In this document: piece by piece, positions 36,066 to 45,379 of the stretch
How the letters are laid out: each line of letters begins with the position of its first letter
Numbering within the stretch: the first letter of the stretch is position 1
NCBI GenBank assembly: GCA_017531845.1
Contig: JAFXKI010000011.1
Span: forward strand, 62,001 to 126,000
Length of the DNA: 64,000 nucleotides
From: Opitutales bacterium
Lineage (GTDB): Bacteria > Verrucomicrobiota > Verrucomicrobiia > Opitutales > UBA953
Reading direction: 5' to 3'
Notes under the pieces: generated by a model
What the model was told of the DNA's origin: nothing
The model's database searches: none
What the model saw: the letters and a program-made list of their open reading frames with translations, nothing else
Translations under genes and position numbers: made by a program

Positions 36066-36080
36066 TTGTAATAATTACAT
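36066..36080. promoter_or_regulatory. 7-1-7 Fur-family (PerR-like) box 2 of the U32 gene
   Basis: TTGTAAT-A-ATTACAT, one mismatch, 72 nt before the start codon of the U32 gene. Together with box 1 it can also form a 17-bp stem, so an mRNA hairpin is the alternative reading. Confidence 0.55.
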
Positions 36081-36151
36081 TTTTTATTTTAAAAATTTTA
36101 AAGAATTTCCCGAAGTTTGCGCTTTTACGGTAAATGATTTAAATTCTTCGC

Positions 36152-37426
36152 ATGCTTCAAAAACCCGAATTGCTTCTACCGGCGGGAACGTTCCAACGGC
36201 TCAAAATTGCGCTCGCTTACGGTGCCGACGCCGTCTATGTCGGCATGCCGTCGATGTCGCTCCGCGCTACGGTCGGGCTTTCTCAGGAAGAGCTCGAGGA
36301 AGGCGCGCGCCTGATGCACGCCGCCGGAAAAAAAATTTACGTTGCGCTGAACCTTTTTTCCAAAAATGCGGACATCGAAAAACTTCCTCTGATAGCGGAA
36401 CGCCTGCACAAGGCGGCTCCCGACGGCGTAATTGTTTCCGACCCGGCGATTTTCATGTTTTTGCGGGAACGCCTTCCGGAAATCCCGCTCCACGTTTCCA
36501 CGCAGGCAAATATTTCCTCGTGGGCAACCGTTGAGTTTTGGCAAAAACTCGGTGCCGAGCTTTGCGTACTCTCCCGCGAAACCACGTTTGACGAAATTTG
36601 CGAAATCCGCCGCCGCGTTCCCGCGATGAAGCTGGAAATGTTCGTTCACGGTGCTATGTGCATGAGCTATTCCGGGCGATGCCTGCTCTCCGCGTTCATG
36701 ACGGGACGCAGTGCCAATCAGGGAAAATGCGCGCAATCCTGCCGCTGGAACTACAAAGTTTACCTCGAAGAAGAAAAGCGTCCGGGCGAGCTCATTTCCG
36801 TCGAAGAAGACGCTCGCGGCACTTATTTTATGAACTCGCGCGATCTTTGCCTTTTGCCGGAGCTTCCGAAAATTCTTTCCGCCGGGATTGCTTCGCTCAA
36901 AATCGAAGGTCGCAACAAAAGCGATTACTACGTCGCTCAAGCCGCCCGCGTTTACCGCGCCGCTATCGACGCCTGGTATGAAAGCCCCGAAACCTGGAAT
37001 GCCACGCCCTACATGCGCGAACTTTCCATGCTCCAAAACCGCACTTACACGCGGGGATTTTTCGACGGCGTTCCCGGTGCCGAAGCCCAAAATTACGAAA
37101 CGACCGTCAGCATCGGGAACGCGCAAAACGTAGGCATGATCATCGAAAACTCTCCGTTCACAAGCGCAGCGGGAACGCCGAAAGACGCATTCGTTCACCT
37201 CGAAATCCGCAACAAAATTTCCCTCGGAGACGAAATCGAATTTTTGATTCCCGGCATTTTCGAACCGCTCAAAATCAAGCTCTCCGCCCTTTTCAACGGT
37301 TTCACGGGCAAGCCCGCCGAATCAATTTCCGCCGGGCGCTCCGGGCAAACCGCCCTGCTGCCGCGCTCGCTTTTCCCCGAAAACCGCGTTCCCGCGCCGC
37401 TCACCATGGCGCGAAAAATTTTGTGA
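36152..37426 (+). CDS. U32-family tRNA hydroxylation protein (TrhP/YegQ-like)
   Basis: 424 residues. PELLLPAGTFQRLKIALAYG, GADAVYVGMPSMSLRA, VHGAMCMSYSGRCLLSAFMT with QGKCAQSCRW (four Cys for an iron-sulfur cluster), and LKIEGRNKSDYYVAQAARVY are U32 landmarks in TrhP order. Family members use prephenate in forming 5-hydroxyuridine at tRNA position 34. Earlier annotation as a protease is probably wrong for this branch. Two PerR-like boxes upstream suggest redox or iron control of this cluster enzyme. Confidence 0.85.
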   Translation: MLQKPELLLPAGTFQRLKIALAYGADAVYVGMPSMSLRATVGLSQEELEEGARLMHAAGKKIYVALNLFSKNADIEKLPLIAERLHKAAPDGVIVSDPAIFMFLRERLPEIPLHVSTQANISSWATVEFWQKLGAELCVLSRETTFDEICEIRRRVPAMKLEMFVHGAMCMSYSGRCLLSAFMTGRSANQGKCAQSCRWNYKVYLEEEKRPGELISVEEDARGTYFMNSRDLCLLPELPKILSAGIASLKIEGRNKSDYYVAQAARVYRAAIDAWYESPETWNATPYMRELSMLQNRTYTRGFFDGVPGAEAQNYETTVSIGNAQNVGMIIENSPFTSAAGTPKDAFVHLEIRNKISLGDEIEFLIPGIFEPLKIKLSALFNGFTGKPAESISAGRSGQTALLPRSLFPENRVPAPLTMARKIL

Positions 37427-37563
37427 AAAAACAAAAGACACACCCCTTGCTAAGGGGAAAAGGTGTGAATCGCGAGAACGCTTTCCGTGTGTATTTACAG
37501 GCGGGGACGCCTGTGAATTAAACGGAACACGACCGTCCCGGCTGTGTTGCTTGATACCCGGGA

Positions 37564-39237
37564 CTAAATTTCCAGCTCCGCGAGCACCGCAAGCATTTGA
37601 GGCAAAAGCTGCTTTTTGCGCGAAAGCACACCGGGAAGTTCAAAAATTCCCTCCGCCACACGCGTGTAGTGAAGACTGCGGATAATTTCCTCGTCGCCGA
37701 CTGCCAGCATTTCCGAAACTTCGCGCACAGCATCCGTAACCAGCAAACCGAAGAAATGAATTCCGCCCGCTACGCACACCGCGCGCATTTCCTTTTCCAG
37801 TTCTTCCCGCCGAAGATGCAAAAGCTGCAAGTTCGATTCCTCCACCTGCGACAGCGCAAAGCGGAAACGGCCGCTCGTGTAGTTTTTGCGGTCGCCGTTA
37901 ATGACATCCGCCGCGCTCTTCGCCGTCAGCGGAGAATTTATTTTTAACAACTCGCGCATAAGCTCCCGCGCGGTAACGCCGCAAAGCTTTTCCAACCACG
38001 CGCAAATTTCGCGATCGAGCGGCGTCGTCGTCGGCGATTTCAAAACCAGCGTGTCCGAAATCAGCCCGCCGAGCAAAACGCCCGCCGTTCCCGCGCCGAG
38101 CGGCACTCCCGCTTCGCGAAACATTTTTGCGACAAGCGTGCAGGTGCTTCCCACCACGTCGCCCGTGAAGCGGATCGGGCTCGTCGTCCCGATCGTCCCG
38201 ATGCGGTGGTGATCCACAATTTCCACGACGGGCAGTTCCTCCGCGCCCGGAATGCGTTGCTCCGGTTCATTGTGGTCCACCAAAATCATGCGGTGCGGGG
38301 GCGGCTCCGAAAGCGTCTTTTTCGAAATTACGCCCAAGAGCATTCCGTTCCCGTCCACCACCGGAAAAAGTTCCGACGGCGAACGCAAAATCCGCGTGCG
38401 GAAATCACGCAAACGATCGTCCGGAGAAAGCACCAGCGTTCCCGCGACGGACATTTCCGCTAATTCCACCGGCATAGAAAATTTCAGCCTCCGCGTTACC
38501 GTCGCCGAATCCAAATCCGTGCGCAAAACGGAAACGCCGCGCAGTTTTGCCGCCGCAACCACGCCGCCCGGCACATCTTCCGTGCCCGTAATCACCAAAA
38601 GGCGCACGCCGTTGTCGATGACTTTCCACAAAATCTCCGTGCGGTTGCCGACGATGACAACCAGATTTTTGTTTTCGCGCACGGGAATGTGTTCCTCAAA
38701 ACTTTCCGCACGCATCGCCGCCACGTAAACATCAAAATCCGATATTTTTTCCGAATCAAACGCCGAAAGCATTTCCGCCTCCAGCACGCCCGCCATCAAT
38801 GTAATTGAACTTCGGATACGCCGCCCGGCAAAGCTCTCCGCTCCGTCCTCCGCACCGATATTAAGCAGGCGCGAAAGCAGAGAAAGCGCACTCATCATTC
38901 CGAGGTAACGCCCGCTCTCCTCCGTTACCGGAAGTTGCTGAATCCCGCGTTCCCGCAGTATTGTTACCGCCTCAAAAAGAGACGTGCCCGCAAGGATCGC
39001 CGGCGCAGGACGCAACAAATCCCGCATCCGCAAATACAAATCATTTCGCCGTTGCGGCGGTGTTACACCAAAACGGCGAAACAGATGCGCAGGACGCTCG
39101 GGAAACACACCCGGACACACGGGAACGTAATCCGCATCCGGGTTTTGCGCGCGCCGCAACTCCGCCAACGCATACGCGCTCGCAATGCTGTCCGCGTCGG
39201 GATTTCGGTGTCCGGAAATGTAATACGTGTCGCGCAT
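37564..39237 (-). CDS. manganese-dependent inorganic pyrophosphatase with CBS/DRTGG regulatory insert
   Basis: 557 residues. TYYISGHRNPDADSIASAYA (first DHH metal motif), two CBS-type segments with a DRTGG-like domain in between (~60-300), then ILVDHNEPEQRIPGAE, VEIVDHHRIGTIGTTSPIRF (DHH), GVLLGGLISDTLVLKSPTTT and the DHHA2 part. Such CBS-pyrophosphatases are inhibited or activated by adenine nucleotides. Hydrolyses diphosphate to drive synthesis. It is 1.5 times the length of the bare family II enzyme because of the insert. Confidence 0.9.
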   Translation of the reverse strand: MRDTYYISGHRNPDADSIASAYALAELRRAQNPDADYVPVCPGVFPERPAHLFRRFGVTPPQRRNDLYLRMRDLLRPAPAILAGTSLFEAVTILRERGIQQLPVTEESGRYLGMMSALSLLSRLLNIGAEDGAESFAGRRIRSSITLMAGVLEAEMLSAFDSEKISDFDVYVAAMRAESFEEHIPVRENKNLVVIVGNRTEILWKVIDNGVRLLVITGTEDVPGGVVAAAKLRGVSVLRTDLDSATVTRRLKFSMPVELAEMSVAGTLVLSPDDRLRDFRTRILRSPSELFPVVDGNGMLLGVISKKTLSEPPPHRMILVDHNEPEQRIPGAEELPVVEIVDHHRIGTIGTTSPIRFTGDVVGSTCTLVAKMFREAGVPLGAGTAGVLLGGLISDTLVLKSPTTTPLDREICAWLEKLCGVTARELMRELLKINSPLTAKSAADVINGDRKNYTSGRFRFALSQVEESNLQLLHLRREELEKEMRAVCVAGGIHFFGLLVTDAVREVSEMLAVGDEEIIRSLHYTRVAEGIFELPGVLSRKKQLLPQMLAVLAELEI

Positions 39238-39342
39238 GCTCCTTCTCGTAAAAACCTCGAAAGTCTAACGCTTTTTCAAAATCCGCCGAACAAAAAAATA
39301 GGGAAAAGTTCCGGAACTTTTTTTTGTTTTATAAGGATTATT

Positions 39343-39410
39343 AAAAGCTCTCCCTCTTACTAAGAGGGAGGGGACCATGCGAAGCATGGTGAGGGCGTTC
39401 TTTAGCGACG
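39343..39410 (+). repeat. MITE-like palindromic repeat, AGCTCTCCCTCTT type, second copy
   Basis: AGCTCTCCCTCTTactAAGAGGGAGGGGACC, ATGCGAAGCAT, GGTGAGGGCGTTCTTTAGCGACG. Nearly identical at both ends to 15125-15195. Confidence 0.75.
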
Positions 39411-39480
39411 AGAACGTGAATTTCTTAACGCAAAGAACACAAAGCATAAAAAACTTTGCGGCTTAGAAGTTTTGCGCGAA

Positions 39481-39516
39481 AAAAAAACGTTCCCGCAGGC
39501 AAACCCCGCGGGAACG
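39481..39516 (-). terminator. terminator from inverted CGTTCCCG/CGGGAACG pair
   Basis: CGTTCCCGC (39488-39496) and GCGGGAACG (39508-39516), nine-bp stem plus a GG/CC pair beyond one mismatch. Seven A on the left give a U-tract for the minus-strand PEP-CTERM gene. Confidence 0.8.
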
Positions 39517-39536
39517 CTTTCTTTAAGCCCTAATCT

Positions 39537-42383
39537 TTAAGCTTTCTTCACGCGACGGCGGCGCGACACGCACAGCGCCAACGCACCAACACCCGCCAAC
39601 AATCCGAACGCCGACGGCTCAGGAATCGTGAGCGTGAGCACCCCGCTGGTCGTATCATACGACTGCGCCCAACCATCCCACGCGGATCCGAGCTCAAATG
39701 TCCAGTCAGTTCCGACCAAGGAAGACGTAGGATCAAAAATCTGATAGGAATATTTTTGAGGTGCCTCCGCCACGAGCGACAGAGCGACAGCGTCTGCTGC
39801 TTTATCAAGAGTAATCGTCGTTCCGTCCGCAAAAGCTCCCGCACCGGAAATCGCAGCAATTTTTTCGGAATTCTCCGTATTATACGCATTACTAAGCACA
39901 ATTGTGATTGCAGTTTGTGCAAGAGTGACATTTTGAGAAACACTCAACTGACCTCCGGAAATCGTTACCGCCCCGCCGGCATCACCAAGCGCATTTGCAT
40001 TCGCCGCAACCAACGTTCCCGCAGAAATCATCGTGCCTCCAGTGTAGGAACTCGCATCAGAGAGTGTCAGCACCCCTTCACCGATTTTTTCAACACGAGC
40101 ACTTCCGGAAATCTTTTTCTGAGTATTCTGTCCTGCAGAAATTAAAAGGCTTCCGTTCGTTCCAATATCAAATGTCAAACTACCGCCATTTGTCACAAAC
40201 GCCCCTGCATTTCCATTTCCCGTCAAAACGACACTCACGCCATCTTCAACGACGATCTTCCCCCCGTTCGAGGTAACAGTCGTCGCTCGAGACTGACCAT
40301 CCGCATCATCAGCAGAACCAAACGAATTAGTAAATACAAGCGTTCCGCCATCAAGTGTCACCATGTTAGGATTCGTTTTGAATCCCCCCAACGTTCCGCC
40401 GTAATTGTAATTCCAAACCTTGAGTGTGCCTTGAACCTTAAGGGAGCCGCCATTTACGAAATTCGATTGAAAAATCCGTGCATTTTCGTAGGACGCATCT
40501 AATACCGCACCATCCTCGATGGTGACATTTGCTCCGTCATTTAAACTTCCCGTGCCGGACCACGTTGTCTCTCCTCCGGAAAATGTCAACGTTCCCGCTC
40601 CGGAAATAGCACCGGCAATCGTTCCCCCAGATACATCCAGACTACCGGAAACAATAATTGATGCACCTGACTCTAAGTTCAAGGATCCAAGCTCTGCACT
40701 TCCCGAAAGCGTCAAAGAGTTATTGGATCCAAAAACCTTAAGTTCGTGTCCTTTGGCATCAACCTCGCCAGAAAGCGTCAACGCACCTCCGGCAAGGTTA
40801 ATCCCGTAATCCGTACCAAACACAACTTTGTTCGAAATGTCTAAAGCCCGATTCCCCCACATAGAATCCGCGGTATTTTCACGAGCAGAAAGCTTCAACG
40901 TCGCCCCTCCAAGTTTGAGATTAACAACGCCACCACTAGCCCAATTCAAATTCCCCGCCCAATCGACCATTCCGACAAAAGAATCTGCGACATAAATGCC
41001 ACTTCCGGTGCCTCCACCCCACCCACTTGTATCAGAGTGTGAGTATTTTACAACCCCATCCCCTGCGAGTGCCAAAGGAGACTCAGACGTTCCTATAGAT
41101 CCGCCTCCGCTTCCCATATCCAACGTTCCGAGAACGTTAATCGCAGACCAAGAACCAGCATTGTTTACCTCGGTAAGAGTTTTCTCATCCCCGACTGCGA
41201 TATTATAAACCGAAAGACTCCCTGCCGCTTTAGCCGTGGAACCGCTTAAAGACACTATCTCCGCTCCGTTAACCGTGAGATTGGAAGCCTCCAGCCCGTC
41301 AAGCGTTCCCGAGCCAGTAGTAATCATGTAGATATAGGAAACGTTCTCATAAAGACCGGAGCTGTTCTTCTGCGCTTCTTCTAATGCGAAAGAAGATGAA
41401 GTCATATTCGTAAAGGCTAACTTTGCCCCATCCTCAAAGGTGGCTGTTCCCGAAAGATTCAATGCTCCACCATCAATCGAAAGCGTCGTTCCCGCGCCAA
41501 CAACCACATTGTTCAAAGCTGTTTCAGCCGCGTTCAAAACCAGCTTCCCCGCACCGACAACCTTAACAAGACCATTCCCTTTAATTCCTCCTGCCAACGT
41601 AATCGTTCCGCCTGTCGCGCCTTGAACAATCGTCTGCTCAGCGCCTTCGCCGGAGAATGCGTATTGCGTTGTGTCAAACGTCGTCCCGGTCGTTGTATCC
41701 GTCACCGTTAAAAGTGCGCTGATCGTAGTTGCCTCAGCAGAAAGCCCAATCGTTCCCGCTCCCAAAGAGCTAGACCATGTGCCTCGCGTATTCGTAAGGC
41801 CCGAATCTCCAAGGATAATTTTTCCGTTATCGGAAAGCGTAAGAGATCTCGGCGAAGAACCATTAATGCCACTCCCAATTCCTTTTACAGCGAACACACC
41901 TCCGGAAATATTCAAATCCATCCCTGAGTCCCCGGGATAAACAATCGCATCTTTTGCAAAGAAGTTTCCGGAAATATTCGCAGTCGTGTTCGTACCCCAT
42001 TCGCCTAAAACGACTGATGCCGTTTTATAGGAACCCGGCTCGACAAAATCGTTAGTGCTCCCCGTAACGATAAGAGTTGACCCTGAAAGAACATTTAAAA
42101 TACTGTCGACCCGTGTGTTAATATCTCCTAACTCGATTCTCCCAGCGACAAGTGTCCCAGGCGTAGTATCACTTCCAATGTTTATTGTCGCCCCACCACT
42201 TCCGGTATGGCGAAGTCCTTCATTGCGTCCAGTCCCAGAAATCGTCCCGGAAATATAGACAGTATTACCGCCGTTAACGGTATACACCGTCTCATCAAGG
42301 TCCGTAACATCAGTAGCGAACGCAGTAGCGGTCATTGCGGCAGCCGCAATGAGTGTGGACACAAAGAATTTTGTGTTTTTCAT
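39537..42383 (-). CDS. large PEP-CTERM protein with autotransporter-associated beta repeat
   Basis: 948 residues. Signal peptide MKNTKFFVSTLIAAAAMTAT ending AFA-TD, then a long Gly/Ser/Thr-rich beta-helix with repeated SGSxxxxG strands. One canonical autotransporter-associated beta-strand repeat (GEGVLTLSDASSYTGGTMIS, ~770-790) is visible. The C-terminus has IPEPSAFGLLAGVGALALCV and RRRR. It is predicted to be an exosortase-sorted surface fibre or adhesin. The CGGGAACG motif is sparser here (5 in 2.8 kb by eye) than in housekeeping genes. Confidence 0.88.
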   Translation of the reverse strand: MKNTKFFVSTLIAAAAMTATAFATDVTDLDETVYTVNGGNTVYISGTISGTGRNEGLRHTGSGGATINIGSDTTPGTLVAGRIELGDINTRVDSILNVLSGSTLIVTGSTNDFVEPGSYKTASVVLGEWGTNTTANISGNFFAKDAIVYPGDSGMDLNISGGVFAVKGIGSGINGSSPRSLTLSDNGKIILGDSGLTNTRGTWSSSLGAGTIGLSAEATTISALLTVTDTTTGTTFDTTQYAFSGEGAEQTIVQGATGGTITLAGGIKGNGLVKVVGAGKLVLNAAETALNNVVVGAGTTLSIDGGALNLSGTATFEDGAKLAFTNMTSSSFALEEAQKNSSGLYENVSYIYMITTGSGTLDGLEASNLTVNGAEIVSLSGSTAKAAGSLSVYNIAVGDEKTLTEVNNAGSWSAINVLGTLDMGSGGGSIGTSESPLALAGDGVVKYSHSDTSGWGGGTGSGIYVADSFVGMVDWAGNLNWASGGVVNLKLGGATLKLSARENTADSMWGNRALDISNKVVFGTDYGINLAGGALTLSGEVDAKGHELKVFGSNNSLTLSGSAELGSLNLESGASIIVSGSLDVSGGTIAGAISGAGTLTFSGGETTWSGTGSLNDGANVTIEDGAVLDASYENARIFQSNFVNGGSLKVQGTLKVWNYNYGGTLGGFKTNPNMVTLDGGTLVFTNSFGSADDADGQSRATTVTSNGGKIVVEDGVSVVLTGNGNAGAFVTNGGSLTFDIGTNGSLLISAGQNTQKKISGSARVEKIGEGVLTLSDASSYTGGTMISAGTLVAANANALGDAGGAVTISGGQLSVSQNVTLAQTAITIVLSNAYNTENSEKIAAISGAGAFADGTTITLDKAADAVALSLVAEAPQKYSYQIFDPTSSLVGTDWTFELGSAWDGWAQSYDTTSGVLTLTIPEPSAFGLLAGVGALALCVSRRRRVKKA

Positions 42384-42504
42384 AGATTAAATCAAGTTGT
42401 TGGTTGTTAAATGAAGTATTTGAGCATTTCTGCCCGTAGTTGTCGGGGGAATATTGTTCCTCGTTTTCGGCAAAATCAAGATATTTTTGAAAAACCCTCA
42501 AAAA

Positions 42505-42569
42505 AAACTTCGCGGCTTAGCGCGAAAACAAAAACTTTCCTTCGCGCAAAGACGCGAAAATCGCAAAGT
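42505..42569. repeat. interspersed repeat (CGCGGCTTAGCGCGAAAA type)
   Basis: AACTTCGCGGCTTAGCGCGA and TTCGCGCAAAGACGCGAAAA, matching pieces at 35862-35890, 43188-43215 and 39455-39480. Confidence 0.55.
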
Positions 42570-42958
42570 TCATTCCTCCAACCCGTTCACAAGGCGAGAA
42601 ACCGCCTCTTTAAAATACCCCTCACCGAAATTGATTAGAAAACCAAGCTTTAAGCCTGTTAGTTTCAAATAAGTTTGAAGCTGTTTTTTGTGAGAACGAT
42701 TTATTTTTTCCACCGATTTAAGTTCGACAATTACACGATTCTCAACAATCAAATCCGCGCGAAACGCATTTTCAAAGCGCAATTCTTCAAATTCAATTGC
42801 AACAGGAACTTGCCGCTCACCTGAAGCCCTTGTGCTTTAAGGCGTTCATACAAAACCGCTTCATAAACGTTTTCCAAAAGCCCGACTCCCAATTCCCGGT
42901 GGATATCAAATGCCGTATTTACGATTATTTTTCCGATTTCGTTTTCTGTTTTATTCAT
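42570..42958 (-). pseudogene. GxxExxY-family protein, frameshifted
   Basis: Two frames carry one protein. Start at 42958: IIVNTAFDIHRELGVGLLEN and VYEAVLYERLKAQGLQVS. Then the frame changes near 42814-42820, and the rest continues in another frame as LRFENAFRADLIVENRVIVE and LKSVEKINRSHKKQLQTYLK to GYFKEAVSRLVNGLEE. Restoring one base after the GTGA at the end of the first part would read through into PVAIEFEE. The family name is from the GLLENVYEA motif; function unknown. It could be a real pseudogene or a single-base sequencing error. Confidence 0.8.
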
Positions 42959-43215
42959 AGCGTAAAGACGAGACGAAAAGGAGTAGACACGTTCCCGTAT
43001 CCTTTCGCGAGTCCTTTTTTAAGTTTTCTCCTCGCGCAAAGAGGCTAAAACGCAAAGTTTTTAAGTATCTCTCACGGAGACACAGACGCACGAAGTTTTT
43101 TTGTCTGCGGATAATCCTTTGCATTTGCGTTTAAACCATTCGCGAATATTCGTGGCTATTCGTGGTTTCTTTTTTTACCTTTTTAAAAACTTCGCGGCTT
43201 GGCTTCTTCACGCGA
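42959..43215. repeat. dense interspersed repeats before tRNA-Gly
   Basis: CTCGCGCAAAGAGGCTAAAA, CTCACGGAGACACAGACGCA, ATTCGCGAATATTCGTGGCT and ACTTCGCGGCTTGGCTTCTT occur in series. No gene is seen in this gap. Confidence 0.6.
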
Positions 43216-43217
43216 AA

Positions 43218-43258
43218 ACAAAATCCCGCGAATCCTGTATTAAACAGATTCGCGGGCG
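43218..43258 (-). terminator. tRNA-Gly intrinsic terminator
   Basis: TCCCGCGAATC and GATTCGCGGG arms, with A residues on the left. The core stem is shared with the tRNA-Leu(GAG) and tRNA-Glu terminators. Confidence 0.65.
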
Positions 43259-43266
43259 ATTTAAAG

Positions 43267-43341
43267 TGGTGCGGCTGGAGGGAGTCGAACCCTCGTCTCA
43301 ACCTTGGGAAGGTCACATAATAGCCGTTATACGACAGCCGC
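43267..43341 (-). tRNA. tRNA-Gly(CCC)
   Basis: Acceptor GCGGCTG, anticodon loop TTCCCAA (anticodon CCC), T-arm AGGGTTCGACTCCCT, CCA encoded. Anticodon stem contains a G-T pair. Confidence 0.93.
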
Positions 43342-43402
43342 AAAAAAATATGATTGGGGGAAGATAGCGTTCCCGGAAAGCCTGTGCAACAAAAATTTCC
43401 GG

Positions 43403-44536
43403 CTACGGCAAAAGGCGGACGATAATCCTGTAGATATTGTAGCCGAGGAACATGGAAACGGGAAGTGTCAGCGTCCACTCCCACAGGATTCGCGTAATTG
43501 TCGAAAAATTAACGCGCCGCATATCTTTGGCGACGCCCACGCCCATAATTGAAGAGGAAACAACATGCGTAGTGGAAACCGGCATCCCGAGCTGAGAAGT
43601 GCCGATGAGAATCGTGGCGGAAGTCAGCTCCGCCGCAAAGCCGTTTACGGGACGGAGCTTTGTCATTTTGTGTCCCATGGTTCGGATAATGCGGTAGCCG
43701 CCGCCTGCCGTTCCCGCCGCCATAACGACGGCGCAAAGAATTTTTACCCACAACGGCACATCGGAGCCTTCGTCCAGCGAGAGAAAGCTGAGCCACGAAG
43801 GATTGTTTTCAAAAAGCCCGGCAGCCGTTCCCGCGATTAGAGCGAGAGTAATAATCCCCATCGTTTTCTGCGCGTCGGAAGTCCCGTGCGCAAACCCCAT
43901 TCCCGCCGCCGTAAAAATTTGGAGTTTACTGAAAACATACTGAACCATCGCCGGCTTGCGGTTTCGGAAAATAAAAAAGAACAGAAGCATGACAACGATA
44001 CCCAGCAGGAATCCGAGCATCGGGGAAAGCAGCATCGGCATCACAAGCTTCGGCCAAAGCCCTTTGGTTCCGTTGTCTATCGACCAAAAAAGCACGCTCC
44101 AGTCGATGTCGCCGGGAACGTAGCCGGCAGGCAGTTCGTGATTTGCCGCCGCCGCGAGCTCCGCAAAATTGCTTTCCGTGGTTTTGGCGAGCGCGCTCCC
44201 GCAAAGCGAGCCGATCAGCGTGTGCGAGGAGCTGGACGGAATCCCGAACCACCAAGTGATAAGATTCCAGGTTATTCCCGACATTAGAGCCGCCGCGATA
44301 ACATGCATATTGACCGCAACCGCATCGACCAACCCTTCGGAAATTGTCTTCGCCACGGCAGTTCCCCAAAGCGCGCCGAGCAAATTCATCACCGCCGCCA
44401 GCATAATTGCCGTGCGCGGCGTGAGTGCCTTTGTCGAAATCGAGGTCGCAATCGCATTTGCCGAATCGTGAAATCCGTTGATGTATTCAAACACCAGCGC
44501 GGCAAAAAGGACGATGAGGAAAATTGTCATTTTCAA
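43403..44536 (-). CDS. PiT-family inorganic phosphate transporter
   Basis: 377 residues. FEYINGFHDSANAIATSIST (first PiT signature), PSSSSHTLIGSLCGSALAKT, then MGFAHGTSDAQKTMGIITLA and GMPVSTTHVVSSSIMGVGVA (second half) show the inverted repeat typical of PiT. About ten membrane helices. Imports phosphate with a cation. A DUF47 gene lies 65 nt upstream on the same strand, the usual regulator partner. Confidence 0.93.
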   Translation of the reverse strand: MKMTIFLIVLFAALVFEYINGFHDSANAIATSISTKALTPRTAIMLAAVMNLLGALWGTAVAKTISEGLVDAVAVNMHVIAAALMSGITWNLITWWFGIPSSSSHTLIGSLCGSALAKTTESNFAELAAAANHELPAGYVPGDIDWSVLFWSIDNGTKGLWPKLVMPMLLSPMLGFLLGIVVMLLFFFIFRNRKPAMVQYVFSKLQIFTAAGMGFAHGTSDAQKTMGIITLALIAGTAAGLFENNPSWLSFLSLDEGSDVPLWVKILCAVVMAAGTAGGGYRIIRTMGHKMTKLRPVNGFAAELTSATILIGTSQLGMPVSTTHVVSSSIMGVGVAKDMRRVNFSTITRILWEWTLTLPVSMFLGYNIYRIIVRLLP

Positions 44537-44601
44537 AAAAAAGCGGACGAAGCGGGAACGCGTTTCGCAAAAAAAGAAAACGGGAACGCTCTTACGGGCG
44601 G

Positions 44602-45246
44602 TTACGAATATTTTAATGCAACCTGAAACACGACTTTCGCCGCGTCACGGCAATGATCAATCGTCGCTTCGAGAAGCTCATACATGTCTTTCAAAATGAT
44701 GACTTCTTTCGCGGCAACGCTTCCCTGATAAAGGTCGCGCAGCAAGGCAACCATAAGGCGATCGGCATCGCCCTCGATTGTCTGAACGAGTTCGTAATCG
44801 TCCTGAATAATTTCCACATCGCGAATCACGCGCAGGGTTTTTGTCATGCGCACGACAATTTCCGTGGCGCGGGAAAGCATGGAAATCTGCTTTTTGATAA
44901 TATCGGACGAAAATTGTTCCGGGCAAATAGACAGGCGTTCGCCGATTTTGTAAGTTCCCTTGGGCACCTTGGAAAGAGCGTTGGCGAGAGCTTCGATATC
45001 CTCGCGGTCAATCGGCGTGGAAAACGTTGTGCAAAGATGCTCGGAAATAACAAGCATCAGCTTTTTTTCTTTTTTTCGGGAAATATTCAGATTTTCCAGC
45101 GTTTTTTCGAACTCGGACGTGCCGCTTACTTCGTCGTAGAGCTGTTCCAGGATTTGTGCGGAATTATGAGCCTCTTCCGCCGCAGATTCCAAAAGACTGA
45201 AAAACCTATCGTCTTTACCGATAAGCTTGTTGAAAAGTTTTATCAT
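44602..45246 (-). CDS. DUF47/PhoU-like protein partner of PiT
   Basis: 214 residues, all helical. FFSLLESAAEEAHNSAQILE, CTTFSTPIDREDIEALANAL and DMYELLEATIDHCRDAAKVV are DUF47 (TIGR00153) landmarks with acidic metal-binding helices. Pairs with PiT in many bacteria, probably controlling it or sensing phosphate. Its stop is 65 nt before the transporter start. Confidence 0.9.
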   Translation of the reverse strand: MIKLFNKLIGKDDRFFSLLESAAEEAHNSAQILEQLYDEVSGTSEFEKTLENLNISRKKEKKLMLVISEHLCTTFSTPIDREDIEALANALSKVPKGTYKIGERLSICPEQFSSDIIKKQISMLSRATEIVVRMTKTLRVIRDVEIIQDDYELVQTIEGDADRLMVALLRDLYQGSVAAKEVIILKDMYELLEATIDHCRDAAKVVFQVALKYS

Positions 45247-45332
45247 GATTTTTTTGTCAGAAAGAAATTGGCGGAATGCGTTCCCGCAGAGTCAAGAATG
45301 CCCGTTCCCGGGAATCGGATTTTGTCGGTAGC

Positions 45333-45369
45333 AAAAAAGGCGGAAGTGAGTTTACTTCCGCCTTTTTTC
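45333..45369 (-). terminator. terminator of the fabG-acpP-fabF operon
   Basis: AAAAGGCGGAAGTGAG and TTTACTTCCGCCTTTT pair, with six A left and six T right. It is bidirectional, 11 nt after the fabF stop. Confidence 0.85.
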
Positions 45370-45379
45370 TAAACACGCA

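Noticed and set aside
36022-36080. U32 upstream palindromes as a plain terminator of cysS
   Set aside because: They lack a GC-rich stem and a U-tract, and a much better terminator (35887-35931) already follows cysS; regulatory boxes are preferred.
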